Below are positions 27,315 to 36,702 of a DNA stretch of 64,000 bases, one piece after another. The DNA is taken from assembly GCF_004331995.1 (NCBI RefSeq), contig NZ_SJDT01000006.1:1-64000 (forward strand), read 5' to 3'. A program made the translations under genes and the position numbers. Source of the stretch: Arcanobacterium bovis (GTDB lineage Bacteria > Actinomycetota > Actinomycetes > Actinomycetales > Actinomycetaceae). Positions within the stretch are counted from its first letter, which is position 1, and each line of letters opens with the position of its first letter. Under the pieces are notes generated by a model, which was not told the origin of the DNA, did no database searches, and saw only the letters and a list, made by a program, of their open reading frames with translations.

Positions 27315-29591
27315 TTAAACCGCCAACGCCCGGCGTCTGGCAGCGCCTCCGATTACGGTCATAACCCCGCCACCAAAGACCAACATAAGACCAAGTACTG
27401 CCCATGCATTGATATCTGCGCCTCCAGTGCTTGCCAACTTCGAAGCTGGCGCGCTCGCACTGGAGTCACCATCGAGAACGGGTGTTGGCGGCGTCGGCTC
27501 AACAGTCACGGGCGGTGTAGGCACAGCTTCCACCACCGTACTCGGATTCAAGCAAGCTGAGCTGGACGAACTTGCTGTAGCTGTACCGTTCGTCGTCCAC
27601 ACCAGCGTTGCTGTGTTGAAAAGTCCTTGCCCGGCAGTCGGCGTCGTTCCACATTTGCTTGGCTGGTCGATAGATTCCGTGAGCTGGTACTGAACAGCGA
27701 CGGTGTAGTGATCCGTTCCGTTTGCCGCAATAGTCCGCGGTGTCGAGCCCAGCTTGAATGGAGCGGCAGAGCCTAGATCGCCACTCAGTTTGGTGCCATC
27801 GGCAGCCGTCAAAGTGTACGAGGCGCCTACTACCTTTACCCCTTGAGTAAAGTCAGGAGTGTCCACAATTGGGTCGTATGTGCGCGTCTCAGACGAGCTT
27901 GGATTCATTACATCAATGGAATACTGAGCAGTGTAAATTCCGCCTTTAGGATCCGCAACGCTCACACCGCTCTTCTTAATATCGCAAGAAACAATCTGGG
28001 TGTCGGAATTTCCTGCTTCATTCCACGCCGAAATGCGGTATTCGTATTGGTAAGGGTCGCCAAGTCCTGTGAGTGTTCGGGAGGTTTCAGTTGAAGCGGT
28101 TGTTTTTGCGACGACGGCGAAGTCCGTCGTTCCTTTCAGCCGCTTTTCTACCACATAGTCCAATATGTCTGTTTGTTGGTACGGGGTTGCGTTAGCCGAA
28201 TCGCTTGACCAGTTCAACGCGGCTGTTCCGCCGTTATCCGCTGAGCACTGAGCTTGGGAATTGACGATGGGTGACGGCGTCTTTCCAAGTATCATAACGC
28301 GCGTTCTGGAGGTTCCCTCGGCAACTGAAATGTACATACGTCCGTTCGCATCAAACACAAGATCGCGTACCGTGCTCAGACCAGGAAATTCTGCGGCTGT
28401 AAACTCGCGTACCCACACGCCGTCTTTCGTGAACTGCTGAATATTCCCGCTACCTGTCCATGCGTAGACGTCGCGAGTCTTGGGCTCAACGACGACGTTG
28501 AACACTACATCGTTTGCACCGAGGTGTCCTTGCCCGAAGGTGGAGAGGAGTTTCCCGTCTTTATCGCGCTTTTCAATGAAGATTGGCTTGTCTTTCCAGC
28601 GTGCTGAGTCAAGTTTGAATTCAGCCAGCGCGATATACATGCTCGAATCTACTGGGTCTACAGCGACTCCGTAGGGATCTCGAAAACCAGAATCGCTTGC
28701 GTCGTACGTGCCTGGAGGTAAATTGAGTTTAATGGTGCGTTTAAATGTACCGTCAGCGTTAAATTCTTGTATGTAGTTACTAACTTCTGTGTTTGCCAAT
28801 ACCGTATTTTGCGGTGTGGTTGTTATTCCCACGGAGTATTGCAGCATACCGGGTTTGTCTTTATTTGCCCACGAGTCCGTGCCCGTTGCCTGGCGATAGC
28901 CTGCTCCTCCCAGACTGCTTGAAAGGTCTTGGCCGAATCGTTTGATTGCTCCGGGTAAACCCGATAGTGGCGCTACAGCCTCGGAGTCAACGATCCAAGC
29001 TGTGCCATCGGCGGTGAAAGTTGCACCACGCGGGCCGTGTACAAGCTGTTCGTTGGCGGGAAATGTGACGGTATTACGATTGGCGAGATCAACGTATCGC
29101 TTGCCCAGACCGGCATTCGCCCCATTTGCTGTCCCTGGAGCCAAGCTCGAGTATGTGCCATCGACCAAGTAATCAGAGAAGGATTTCTCGCTGGTGGCAC
29201 TTTGAGCTGCGGACGTGAGTGGGTAATCAAAGATTTGTGGGGTGCCTACCTGACATGGCGAAGACTTACCGACGATGAAACATCCGAACCTACTGGAAAG
29301 TACTTTTCCAGAGTCAGTTACAACCAGCGATTGATCGGTGGGGTCGAAAGCCAGACCGTACGTAAACACTGTTCCGGTGCCATTTTGGGTATCGATTTCG
29401 CCGATATAGCCCCACTGATCGCTGCCGTTACTCTTGCCGCTGTTCGCAACTACTGGTACCGACGTCGTTCCTGCCGGAGTTTGTGTTGCATGTGCAATAT
29501 CGCCGCAAAATGCGAACGGAGACGCAATCAGGGCAGCTGTGCATGCAGCAAGAACTGCGTGGAACTTTGTCTTTTTAGATATGTGACTCAT
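27315..29591 (-). CDS. Cell-wall-anchored surface protein with beta-propeller and LASTG sorting signal
   Basis: This ~758-residue surface protein has a signal peptide ending about AHA. A repetitive NHL/six-bladed propeller-like region (residues ~50-450) contains segments such as VAVDPVDSSMYIALAE and VFDANGRMYISVAE. A fibronectin III-like domain (~455-545), a DUF11-like Ig domain and a proline/valine-rich stalk follow. The C-terminus is a sortase signal: LASTGG, a hydrophobic helix and RRR. LASTG rather than LPxTG suggests a class E (LAxTG) or related sortase. The frame opens at 29612, but ATG 29591 gives a cleaner signal peptide. The ligand is unknown. It sits alone beside the CRISPR locus and is divergent from leuB. 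Confidence 0.85.
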   Translation of the reverse strand: MSHISKKTKFHAVLAACTAALIASPFAFCGDIAHATQTPAGTTSVPVVANSGKSNGSDQWGYIGEIDTQNGTGTVFTYGLAFDPTDQSLVVTDSGKVLSSRFGCFIVGKSSPCQVGTPQIFDYPLTSAAQSATSEKSFSDYLVDGTYSSLAPGTANGANAGLGKRYVDLANRNTVTFPANEQLVHGPRGATFTADGTAWIVDSEAVAPLSGLPGAIKRFGQDLSSSLGGAGYRQATGTDSWANKDKPGMLQYSVGITTTPQNTVLANTEVSNYIQEFNADGTFKRTIKLNLPPGTYDASDSGFRDPYGVAVDPVDSSMYIALAEFKLDSARWKDKPIFIEKRDKDGKLLSTFGQGHLGANDVVFNVVVEPKTRDVYAWTGSGNIQQFTKDGVWVREFTAAEFPGLSTVRDLVFDANGRMYISVAEGTSRTRVMILGKTPSPIVNSQAQCSADNGGTAALNWSSDSANATPYQQTDILDYVVEKRLKGTTDFAVVAKTTASTETSRTLTGLGDPYQYEYRISAWNEAGNSDTQIVSCDIKKSGVSVADPKGGIYTAQYSIDVMNPSSSETRTYDPIVDTPDFTQGVKVVGASYTLTAADGTKLSGDLGSAAPFKLGSTPRTIAANGTDHYTVAVQYQLTESIDQPSKCGTTPTAGQGLFNTATLVWTTNGTATASSSSSACLNPSTVVEAVPTPPVTVEPTPPTPVLDGDSSASAPASKLASTGGADINAWAVLGLMLVFGGGVMTVIGGAARRRALAV

Positions 29592-29732
29592 TTTAGTGCC
29601 TATTATTCTCATATTCGTTTTATTAACATAATGAAATCACGAATTACAGAAAAGTCAAAAAATGGTTAAAAATCGCTTCTCATATTTTGAAATTAATATT
29701 CCGTAGTGTGGTCGCTAGTCTAGGCTTTCGAT

Positions 29733-30788
29733 ATGGCGCAAAGTATTGATTTAGCAGTGATTCCTGGTGACGGAATTGGCCCGGAAGTTGTAGCCGAAGG
29801 CTTGCGAGTTCTTCGCGCGGTAACGGATCGTGCAGGCATTGTACTTAACGAAACATGCTATGATCTCGGAGCTTCTCGATGGCATCGCACCGGGGATGTT
29901 CTTTCCGACGATGATCTGGCGAGCATCAAACGCAAAGATGTGATTTTGCTGGGTGCGGTGGGTGATCCGTCCACGCCTTCTGGACTCCTCGAGCGTGGCT
30001 TGCTACTCAAACTCCGATTCGAACTGGATCACTACGTAAATCTCCGTCCTTCACGTTATTACGACGGCGTCGTCAGCCCGCTCGCAAATCCGCGCGGTGT
30101 GGACTTTGTGGTGGTGCGTGAAGGAACTGAGGGATTGTACTGCGGAAATGGTGGCGCAATTCGCGTCGGAACTCCGCAAGAAATGGCCACCGAAGTCTCG
30201 GTTAATACTGCTTTCGGTGTTGAACGAGTTGTTCGTTTTGCATTCGAACAGGCTGTGAACAGGCGCAATAAACTGACTTTGGTTCACAAACACAACGTCT
30301 TGGTTCATGCAGGGCATCTGTGGCGCCGCACGGTGGAGCGGGTGGGACGTGAGTACCCGAGCGTCGTTACTGATTACATTCACGTGGACGCCGCCACAAT
30401 TTATTTAGTCACCGATCCACAACGTTTCGACGTGATCGTGACCGACAATCTGTTTGGGGATATTCTCACCGACGAGGCAGGAGCCATTACTGGAGGTATT
30501 GGCCTTGCTGCCTCGGGAAATATCAACCCGGAGCGCGAGTTTCCGTCGATGTTTGAACCAGTTCATGGTTCGGCGCCTGATATTGCTGGAACTGGGAAAG
30601 CTGATCCGACGGCGACGATTCTTTCTGTTGCGATGATGCTCGATTTCTTGGGGCATCCGCAATTGGCACAGAGCGTCAACGCTGCAGTTGAAGCTGACAT
30701 GGCGCAGCGCGCGAAACCAGCTGCTGAAGGAAAGAAGTTACAGCGCAGTACGACGCAAATTGGGCGCGATATTTTGAATCTGCTCTGA
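29733..30788 (+). CDS. leuB: 3-isopropylmalate dehydrogenase
   Basis: LeuB oxidatively decarboxylates 3-isopropylmalate in leucine synthesis, and also beta-methylmalate in the citramalate route to isoleucine. The 351-residue protein shows [45 protein letters not shown] and the NAD-binding segment [23 protein letters not shown] 29733 has no Shine-Dalgarno sequence. A possible -10 TAGGCT at 29721-29726 would place the transcript start on the ATG, so leaderless translation is likely. It heads leuB-ilvE-cimA, all in the same direction. Confidence 0.95.
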   Translation: MAQSIDLAVIPGDGIGPEVVAEGLRVLRAVTDRAGIVLNETCYDLGASRWHRTGDVLSDDDLASIKRKDVILLGAVGDPSTPSGLLERGLLLKLRFELDHYVNLRPSRYYDGVVSPLANPRGVDFVVVREGTEGLYCGNGGAIRVGTPQEMATEVSVNTAFGVERVVRFAFEQAVNRRNKLTLVHKHNVLVHAGHLWRRTVERVGREYPSVVTDYIHVDAATIYLVTDPQRFDVIVTDNLFGDILTDEAGAITGGIGLAASGNINPEREFPSMFEPVHGSAPDIAGTGKADPTATILSVAMMLDFLGHPQLAQSVNAAVEADMAQRAKPAAEGKKLQRSTTQIGRDILNLL

Positions 30789-30888
30789 TCGTATGGTCAC
30801 GATTTTTGGCGGTAGCGTCGCAGTAGAATGAAAACGTACCGAGACGAGTTCATAGTTGCGAATGCGCATCAATGGAGAGGTGAATGAA

Positions 30889-32028
30889 ATGGCACATCAA
30901 GAAACGGATCTTGAAAAGATTGCTGGACGTGAGCTACCGGCAGCATCCGAGCTGGCCGGTCGATTTGTGTTGCAACATCATGACCACCGCAAAACTGATG
31001 CGCAGTATGGAAAGATTATGGGCAACCTCGGGTTTGGCGTGGATTTTTCAGATTACATGGCACGTGCCACCTGGACTGCCGATGCTGGTTGGCATAACAA
31101 AGTAATCGAACCTTATGGTTCGATCGCGCTAGATCCGGGTGCGTCGGTACTACATTATGGCCAGGAAATTTTTGAAGGCCTCAAAGCGTATAGGCACGAC
31201 GACGGAACGGTCTGGACTTTCCGTCCAAGTTATAACGGTGCACGGCTCAATTATTCTGGTGCACGCTTGGCTATTCCGGAGCTGCCAATTGAGGATTTTA
31301 TTGCATCGATAGTTGATTTAGTACGCGCTGATCAACGATGGGTACCAACCGGTCAAGGCGCTTCGCTCTACCTGCGTCCATTTATCTTTGCATCTGAATC
31401 TTTCTTGGGAGTGCGAGCAGCAACTCGTTACGAATATGTGGTTATTGCTTCGCCATCTGGTCCTTATTTCACCAATGGATTTAAGCCGATTGAGGTGTGG
31501 GTTGATCAGAAGTATCACCGAGCGGGTCCTGGAGGAATGGGAGACGCTAAGACGGGCGGTAACTATGCGTCGTCTTTGCTGCCTAAAATTGATGCTCACT
31601 ATCGCGGATTTGATGAGGTACTGTTCCTGGATGCAGCAACGAACTCGAATCTTGACGAACTGGGGGGAATGAACGTTTTTTTGGTGCTCAAAGATGGAAG
31701 CGTCAAAACTCCACAATTGACGGGCAATATTTTGCCTGGCGCTACGCGTTCATCGATTATTCGTTTCTTAGAGGCTCAGGGAACGGCGGTGGATGAATGT
31801 ACGATCAGTCTTGCCGCGCTTCGCGAGGGGATCGAAGCAGGCGAAATCCAAGAAATGTTTGCCTGTGGCACGGCTGCCGTTGTTACGTCGATTGGGCGGA
31901 TTGCCGGTGAGAATTTTGACCTCTCTCTTCCGAACAATACGGTTACGCGTCATATATATGATGAATTGACATCAATCCAACTGGGCAATAAAGAGGACTC
32001 ATTTGGGTGGCTCTATCAACTCGCTTGA
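30889..32028 (+). CDS. ilvE: Branched-chain amino-acid aminotransferase
   Basis: This PLP enzyme performs the last transamination to valine, leucine and isoleucine. The ~379-residue protein has the class IV aminotransferase fold: the HYGQEIFEGLKAYR loop, the PLP lysine in GDAKTGGNYASSLLPK, and the glutamate/cofactor segment ELGGMNVFLVLKDG with GTAAVVTSIG near the end. The frame opens at 30856, but ATG 30889 is preceded by GGAGAGG (30874-30880) with good spacing. It lies 100 bp after leuB. Confidence 0.95.
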   Translation: MAHQETDLEKIAGRELPAASELAGRFVLQHHDHRKTDAQYGKIMGNLGFGVDFSDYMARATWTADAGWHNKVIEPYGSIALDPGASVLHYGQEIFEGLKAYRHDDGTVWTFRPSYNGARLNYSGARLAIPELPIEDFIASIVDLVRADQRWVPTGQGASLYLRPFIFASESFLGVRAATRYEYVVIASPSGPYFTNGFKPIEVWVDQKYHRAGPGGMGDAKTGGNYASSLLPKIDAHYRGFDEVLFLDAATNSNLDELGGMNVFLVLKDGSVKTPQLTGNILPGATRSSIIRFLEAQGTAVDECTISLAALREGIEAGEIQEMFACGTAAVVTSIGRIAGENFDLSLPNNTVTRHIYDELTSIQLGNKEDSFGWLYQLA

Positions 32029-32065
32029 TAGATTTCGCGCTGTGAAGTGGTAATTTTTCAACTAA

Positions 32066-32101
32066 CCTTGGAGTGGGTTCCAAGGCTAGTGGATTCCAAG
32101 G
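32066..32101 (+). promoter_or_regulatory. Alternative-pairing element upstream of cimA
   Basis: CCTTGGA (32066-32072) can pair with either of two identical TCCAAGG copies (32079-32085 or 32095-32101) in the cimA upstream region. The two hairpins are mutually exclusive. No leader peptide or T-box motif was found, so a regulatory role is only suggested. Confidence 0.35.
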
Positions 32102-32179
32102 CAGATTTCGCGTAGAAAACCGTTCTTGCGGAAACATTCGTGCAGATGTTATTCGTGCAGTTACTAATTGAGGTAAAAC

Positions 32180-33796
32180 ATGACAGAAAAGGTGTTCGTC
32201 TACGATACGACCTTGCGTGACGGGGCGCAGCAGGAAGGGATGAATCTGTCTGTTGCCGATAAATTGGCGTTGCTGCCGATTATTGAAGCCATGGGAGCAG
32301 ATTATATTGAAGGCGGCTGGCCAGGTGCTATTCCTCGCGATACCGAATTCTTTGCCCGCGTAAGAGCAGCGAATCCACTGCAAACTGCACAATTGGTAGC
32401 TTTTGGTGCAACGTGCAAAGTGGGAGTAGCTCCGCACGACGATCCACAAATCCAAGCCTTGATCGCATCCGAGGCGCCGATCCTGTGCTTAGTGGCGAAG
32501 TCTGATATTCGACATGTTGAACAGGCATTACGTACCACTGGTGACGAAAATTTACGCATGATCACTGAATCAGTGAAGTATTTGCGAAGCCTGAACCGGG
32601 AAGTGATGATCGATCTTGAACATTTCTTCGACGGTTTTGCCTTTGATCCTGAGTATGCAACGTCGGCGGCGGTTGCAGCGCTTAGTTCCGGCGCCAGCTG
32701 GGTAATTTTATGCGACACTAATGGTGGTACGTTGCCGTCTCGTATTGCTGCGACGATTGGTGATCTTCGAAATCGTTTGCGCGACAGTGGTATTGACGCG
32801 CCTAACTTGGGAATTCATGCTCATGACGACGGCGGATGTGCAGTTGCCAATACGATCACGGCGGTGGATGCGGGATGCCGGCAAATCCAAGGCACAGTAA
32901 ACGGCTACGGTGAGCGCACTGGAAACGCCAACCTCATCACGTGCGTAGCTGATCTGCAAATCAAGACGCCGTATCAGTTGGTTACCGAGGTTCAACTGAG
33001 TAATTTGTCGAAAGTTGCCTATGCGGTTTCGGAAATTACCAATATTTCTCCTGCTCGGCGTCAGCCCTATATTGGCGTTTCTGCATTCGCTCACAAGGCG
33101 GGTCTCCATGCTTCCGCGATTCGGATAAACCCCGATCTCTACCAGCATATTGATCCGATGGTGGTGGGAAATGATATGCGAATGCTTGTTTCTGATATGG
33201 CAGGTAGAGCATCGATTGAGCTCAAGGCACGTGAATTTGGTATTGACTTGAGCAGCAATAAATTTGCATTGGCTCAGATCACGGATCGAGTGAAAGCGGC
33301 CGAAGCACAAGGATATACCTATGATGCCGCCGATGCGTCTTTCGAGCTGCTTATCCGAGAGATAGTATTTGGTGAGCGCCCATGCTATTTCGAGATTGAA
33401 TCGTGGTCTACACATGTGGCAACACAAGCTCACAATGTCTCGCAAACGTACTCTGAAGCTAATGTGAAAATCCATGCTGGCGGGCGGAGAATTATGCGCA
33501 TTGGTGAGGGAGTGGGACCTGTAGACGCTCTTGATTCCGCGCTGAGAACTGCGCTAAAGAACGTCTATCCTTTGCTCAATTCTTTCGAACTCGTCGATTT
33601 CAAAGTTCGTATTCTTGACTCTACTCGTGGTACGGCTGCTATTACGCGCGTCTTGATTACTTTGAAAGACGACGCCGGTGAATGGACCACCGTTGGCGTA
33701 GGAGTGGACGTTATCGAAGCGTCATGGGAAGCCTTGATTGACGGTTATATCTGTGGATTGATGCGCAATGGAATCGCGCCCGATTGCGGCAAATGA
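32180..33796 (+). CDS. cimA: Citramalate synthase
   Basis: This 538-residue member of the isopropylmalate/citramalate synthase family condenses pyruvate with acetyl-CoA to (R)-citramalate, starting threonine-independent isoleucine synthesis. Catalytic TIM-barrel motifs are VYDTTLRDGAQQEGMNLS, the metal-binding HAHDDGGCAVANT, and GTVNGYGERTGNANL. A C-terminal allosteric LeuA-type domain follows (residues ~410-530). GMNLS and GERTGNAN are typical of the CimA subgroup rather than LeuA. It follows leuB and ilvE. A LeuA-like role cannot be excluded without assay. Confidence 0.88.
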   Translation: MTEKVFVYDTTLRDGAQQEGMNLSVADKLALLPIIEAMGADYIEGGWPGAIPRDTEFFARVRAANPLQTAQLVAFGATCKVGVAPHDDPQIQALIASEAPILCLVAKSDIRHVEQALRTTGDENLRMITESVKYLRSLNREVMIDLEHFFDGFAFDPEYATSAAVAALSSGASWVILCDTNGGTLPSRIAATIGDLRNRLRDSGIDAPNLGIHAHDDGGCAVANTITAVDAGCRQIQGTVNGYGERTGNANLITCVADLQIKTPYQLVTEVQLSNLSKVAYAVSEITNISPARRQPYIGVSAFAHKAGLHASAIRINPDLYQHIDPMVVGNDMRMLVSDMAGRASIELKAREFGIDLSSNKFALAQITDRVKAAEAQGYTYDAADASFELLIREIVFGERPCYFEIESWSTHVATQAHNVSQTYSEANVKIHAGGRRIMRIGEGVGPVDALDSALRTALKNVYPLLNSFELVDFKVRILDSTRGTAAITRVLITLKDDAGEWTTVGVGVDVIEASWEALIDGYICGLMRNGIAPDCGK

Positions 33797-34187
33797 AATT
33801 CCGGTAGATCGCGTGAGGCTCACAATCCGATAGATTGCTGATTACGGGGTCGCGGGGCTTAACAATCTCGACAGTGCCCACATGTTTAGCTTGAAATTGT
33901 TAAGTTTCCGTATTGATCCAGATCACAAAAAGTCCTAGCTACCAACCTATGCTCGGTGATTGTTGAAAATTGCTGATGTTATGGGGAAATATCGCAGTGT
34001 TTGTGATGAGCGTCAAGCGCCCGAAGGGTCATTAGTCCCGTTAGAACAAATGTAAAATTTCACCCTGTCCGAAATGTCCCAAATGTGGCAATATGAGAAT
34101 GTGATTTGCGTCTGAGCTTTAGTAACTTCGCCAGCCGCTTCCTAGTATGGAAGTACAGATAAAACTTTATCTAAGGAGAGAAGCGCT
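33797..34187 (+). promoter_or_regulatory. pfl operon control region with an FNR/CRP-like site
   Basis: This 391-bp gap precedes pflB. TTGAT-CCAG-ATCAC at 33913-33926 fits the FNR-type pattern TTGAT-N4-ATCAA with one mismatch, and also half of a CRP/GlxR site (TCACA). A 9-bp inverted repeat, CTTAACAAT (33858-33866) and ATTGTTAAG (33896-33904), lies upstream. TGTGA occurs again at 34002-34006. AAGGAG before GTG 34188 is the ribosome binding site. I could not choose a -35/-10 pair with confidence. Anaerobic control is inferred from the site and the gene downstream. Confidence 0.45.
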
Positions 34188-36290
34188 GTGAGCGTGAACG
34201 CAGGTCAAACATCGGTAAATGAAATGCAATTTGCTGGTTGGGAAGGTTTCGCTGGAGAAACTTGGAAATCAGAAATTAATGTCCGTGACTTTATCCAGGA
34301 GAATTACACCCCGTACGAGGGTGACGATTCCTTCTTGGCTGGTCCCACCGAAAAAACCCTCAATCTGTGGAAGACGCTTGATGAGAAGTATCTTTCGGTT
34401 GAGCGTGAAAAGCGTGTGTACGACGTCGACGTCGATATCCCAGCAGATGTTGATGCCTTCGGTCCAGGCTACATTTCGGAAGACGACGATGTCGTCGTTG
34501 GTTTGCAAACGGATGTGCCTCTCAAGCGTGCCATGATGCCTAATGGTGGATGGCGCATGGTTGAGGCAGCAATTAACGAAGCTGGTAAGGAGATTAACCC
34601 GCGCGTTAAGGAAATCTTCACCAAGTATCGCAAGACCCACAACGAAGGTGTTTTCGATATTTACACGCCGCGTATTCGTGCTGCTCGCTCGTCGCATATT
34701 ATTACCGGCCTGCCAGATGCCTATGGGCGTGGCCGCATCATTGGCGACTACCGCCGCGTCGCTCTCTACGGCGTCGATTACCTCATCAACGAGAAGATCG
34801 AAGCGCGCGATTCAGTTGCCGATCAGCCATTCTCTGAGCACTGGGCACGTTACCGCGAAGAGCATTCAGAGCAGATCAAGGCTCTCAAGAAGCTCAAGCG
34901 TATGGCGGAAAGTTACGGTTTCGATATCTCACAGCCAGCTACCACCGCTAAAGAAGCAGTGCAGTGGACCTATTTCGGTTACTTGGCTTCGGTGAAGTCC
35001 CAAGACGGCGCAGCAATGAGCTTCGGTCGTCTCTCTGGATTCTTCGATGTCTACTTCGAGCGTGACTTCCAGCGCGGAATTCTCACTGAATCCGAGGCTC
35101 AGGAAATCATCGACGCCCTAGTTATCAAGTTGCGCATCGTTCGTTTCTTGCGCACCGAGGCTTACGATCAGATCTTCTCAGGCGATCCGTATTGGGCAAC
35201 ATGGTCCGACGGTGGCTTCTCGGAAGACGGCCGCACTCTTGTTACCAAGACTTCGTTCCGCCTCCTCCAGACTCTCATGAATCTTGGCCCAGCACCGGAG
35301 CCAAACATCACGATCTTCTGGTCGGATCAGCTTCCAGTTGGTTACAAGAACTTCTGTGCTCGCGTTTCGATTGAAACGTCGTCAATCCAGTACGAGGCAG
35401 ATGAGCAGATTCGTTGCCATTGGGGCGACGACGCTGCTATCGCATGCTGTGTTTCGCCAATGCGCGTGGGTAAGCAGATGCAGTTCTTCGGCGCTCGCGT
35501 CAATGCTGCAAAGGCTCTTTTGTACGCCATGAATGGTGGACGCGATGAGATGTCCGGCAAGCAGATCGTCGAGGGCTATTCGCCAATCGAAAGCGATGGC
35601 GAACTCGATTTCGACGAGGTGTGGGCAAAGTATGAGGACATGCTTGACTGGGTAGTCGGTACCTATGTTGAAGCCCTCAACATCATCCACTACAGCCACG
35701 ATAAGTACGCTTACGAAGCTATGGAAATGGCTTTGCACGACTCCGATATCGTTCGCACGATGGGTTGTGGAATCGCAGGTCTTTCGATCGTTGCAGATTC
35801 GCTCTCGGCTATTAAGTATGCCAAGGTCACGCCGATCCGCGACGAAACCGGTCTGATTGTTGATTATAAGACGGAAGGCGATTTCCCACGTTACGGAAAT
35901 GACGACGATCGTGCAGATGATATTGCTGCTACCATCGTTCACACCGTGATGAGCAAGATCAAGGCCATCCCGATGTACCGTGATGCTATTCCAACGCAGT
36001 CGGTTCTTACGATTACCTCAAACGTGGTCTATGGCAAGGCAACTGGAAACTTCCCATCGGGTCACCGCGCAGGAACGCCATTCGCTCCAGGTGCAAACCC
36101 TGAAAATGGTGCGGACACCCACGGCATGCTCGCCTCGATGCTTTCGGTAGGAAAGCTCGATTACGACGACGCTCTGGACGGTATTTCCTTGACCAACACT
36201 ATTGTTCCTTCCTCGTTGGGACGCACCCAACAGGAGCAGATCGAAAATCTGGTCGGCATCATGGATGCTGGCTTCATTAAGCAAGACTGA
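34188..36290 (+). CDS. pflB: Pyruvate formate-lyase catalytic subunit lacking the glycyl-radical domain
   Basis: This 700-residue formate C-acetyltransferase converts pyruvate and CoA to acetyl-CoA and formate under anaerobic conditions. The catalytic pair is Cys420-Cys421 in AIACCVSPMRVGKQMQFFGARVN, equivalent to Cys418-419 of E. coli PFL. The fold is complete up to DDALDGISLTNTIVP, but the protein stops at VGIMDAGFIKQD. The final ~60 residues of ordinary PFL, including the RVSGYAV glycyl-radical loop, are missing. That region is encoded separately 98 bp downstream. No nucleotide change would join the two: the stop is followed by a hairpin and a fresh ribosome binding site. The enzyme must therefore work as a two-polypeptide catalytic unit if it works at all. 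The start is GTG with AAGGAG. Confidence 0.95.
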   Translation: MSVNAGQTSVNEMQFAGWEGFAGETWKSEINVRDFIQENYTPYEGDDSFLAGPTEKTLNLWKTLDEKYLSVEREKRVYDVDVDIPADVDAFGPGYISEDDDVVVGLQTDVPLKRAMMPNGGWRMVEAAINEAGKEINPRVKEIFTKYRKTHNEGVFDIYTPRIRAARSSHIITGLPDAYGRGRIIGDYRRVALYGVDYLINEKIEARDSVADQPFSEHWARYREEHSEQIKALKKLKRMAESYGFDISQPATTAKEAVQWTYFGYLASVKSQDGAAMSFGRLSGFFDVYFERDFQRGILTESEAQEIIDALVIKLRIVRFLRTEAYDQIFSGDPYWATWSDGGFSEDGRTLVTKTSFRLLQTLMNLGPAPEPNITIFWSDQLPVGYKNFCARVSIETSSIQYEADEQIRCHWGDDAAIACCVSPMRVGKQMQFFGARVNAAKALLYAMNGGRDEMSGKQIVEGYSPIESDGELDFDEVWAKYEDMLDWVVGTYVEALNIIHYSHDKYAYEAMEMALHDSDIVRTMGCGIAGLSIVADSLSAIKYAKVTPIRDETGLIVDYKTEGDFPRYGNDDDRADDIAATIVHTVMSKIKAIPMYRDAIPTQSVLTITSNVVYGKATGNFPSGHRAGTPFAPGANPENGADTHGMLASMLSVGKLDYDDALDGISLTNTIVPSSLGRTQQEQIENLVGIMDAGFIKQD

Positions 36291-36302
36291 GTCCGAAAAC
36301 AC

Positions 36303-36336
36303 GTTGCTTGGCAGTAGAAATATGTTGCCAAGCAAC
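36303..36336 (+). promoter_or_regulatory. Intra-operon stem-loop between pflB and the glycyl-radical gene
   Basis: A perfect 11-bp stem, GTTGCTTGGCA (36303-36313) with TGCCAAGCAAC (36326-36336), has a 12-base loop. No U-tract follows, so it is more likely an mRNA processing or stability element, or a partial terminator, than a full stop. It could set the ratio of catalytic to radical subunit. Confidence 0.7.
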
Positions 36337-36388
36337 TAAAATCGGTATTGGGAAAAACATATTTAATAAAACCGTTTAGGAGAATCTC

Positions 36389-36640
36389 ATGGCAACAAAA
36401 ACATACGCAGAGCGTGAAGCCTCAATGAAGGCAAGCCGTGAAGCCAAGGGTGGCATTCAGGGGCTTTACCATGCAAATATCAACGTGCTCAACCGTGATA
36501 CTCTCGAGGACGCCATGGAGCATCCTGAGAAGTACCCACAGCTCACTGTGCGTGTTTCTGGTTACGCAGTGAACTTCGTGCGTCTTACTCGCGAGCAGCA
36601 GATGGACGTAATCTCGCGCACCTTCCACGAAGGAATGTGA
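36389..36640 (+). CDS. grcA: Stand-alone glycyl-radical domain protein (GrcA/YfiD-like), predicted obligate PFL subunit
   Basis: This 83-residue protein has a C-terminal two-thirds that is the missing end of pyruvate formate-lyase: [20 protein letters not shown], then [12 protein letters not shown] with radical Gly58, then [18 protein letters not shown]. In E. coli the related YfiD/GrcA replaces the damaged end of an intact PFL. Here PflB has no such domain, so this protein is predicted to be essential. The first ~20 residues ([20 protein letters not shown]) are charged, probably helical, and may dock on PflB. It has its own strong ribosome binding site, TTTAGGAGA (36376-36384). pflA follows within ~60 bp. 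Confidence 0.93.
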   Translation: MATKTYAEREASMKASREAKGGIQGLYHANINVLNRDTLEDAMEHPEKYPQLTVRVSGYAVNFVRLTREQQMDVISRTFHEGM

Positions 36641-36702
36641 CGCATCGCCGCTGCATTTAAGTGTGGCGGCAAACAAAAAGCAACTTTAAGGATCGGGGCG
36701 GT

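Noticed and set aside
29037-29669. 210-codon plus-strand frame
   Set aside because: It lies antisense to the N-terminal part of the surface protein and into the leuB gap; no domain or start signal is seen.
32029-32179. T-box riboswitch before cimA
   Set aside because: The conserved T-box antiterminator sequence and a specifier stem were not found; only simple competing hairpins are visible.
34188-36640. pflB and the radical-domain gene as one frameshifted gene
   Set aside because: The stop is followed by a 98-bp gap with a hairpin and a strong new ribosome binding site, and the small protein has an extra N-terminal segment absent from ordinary PFL.
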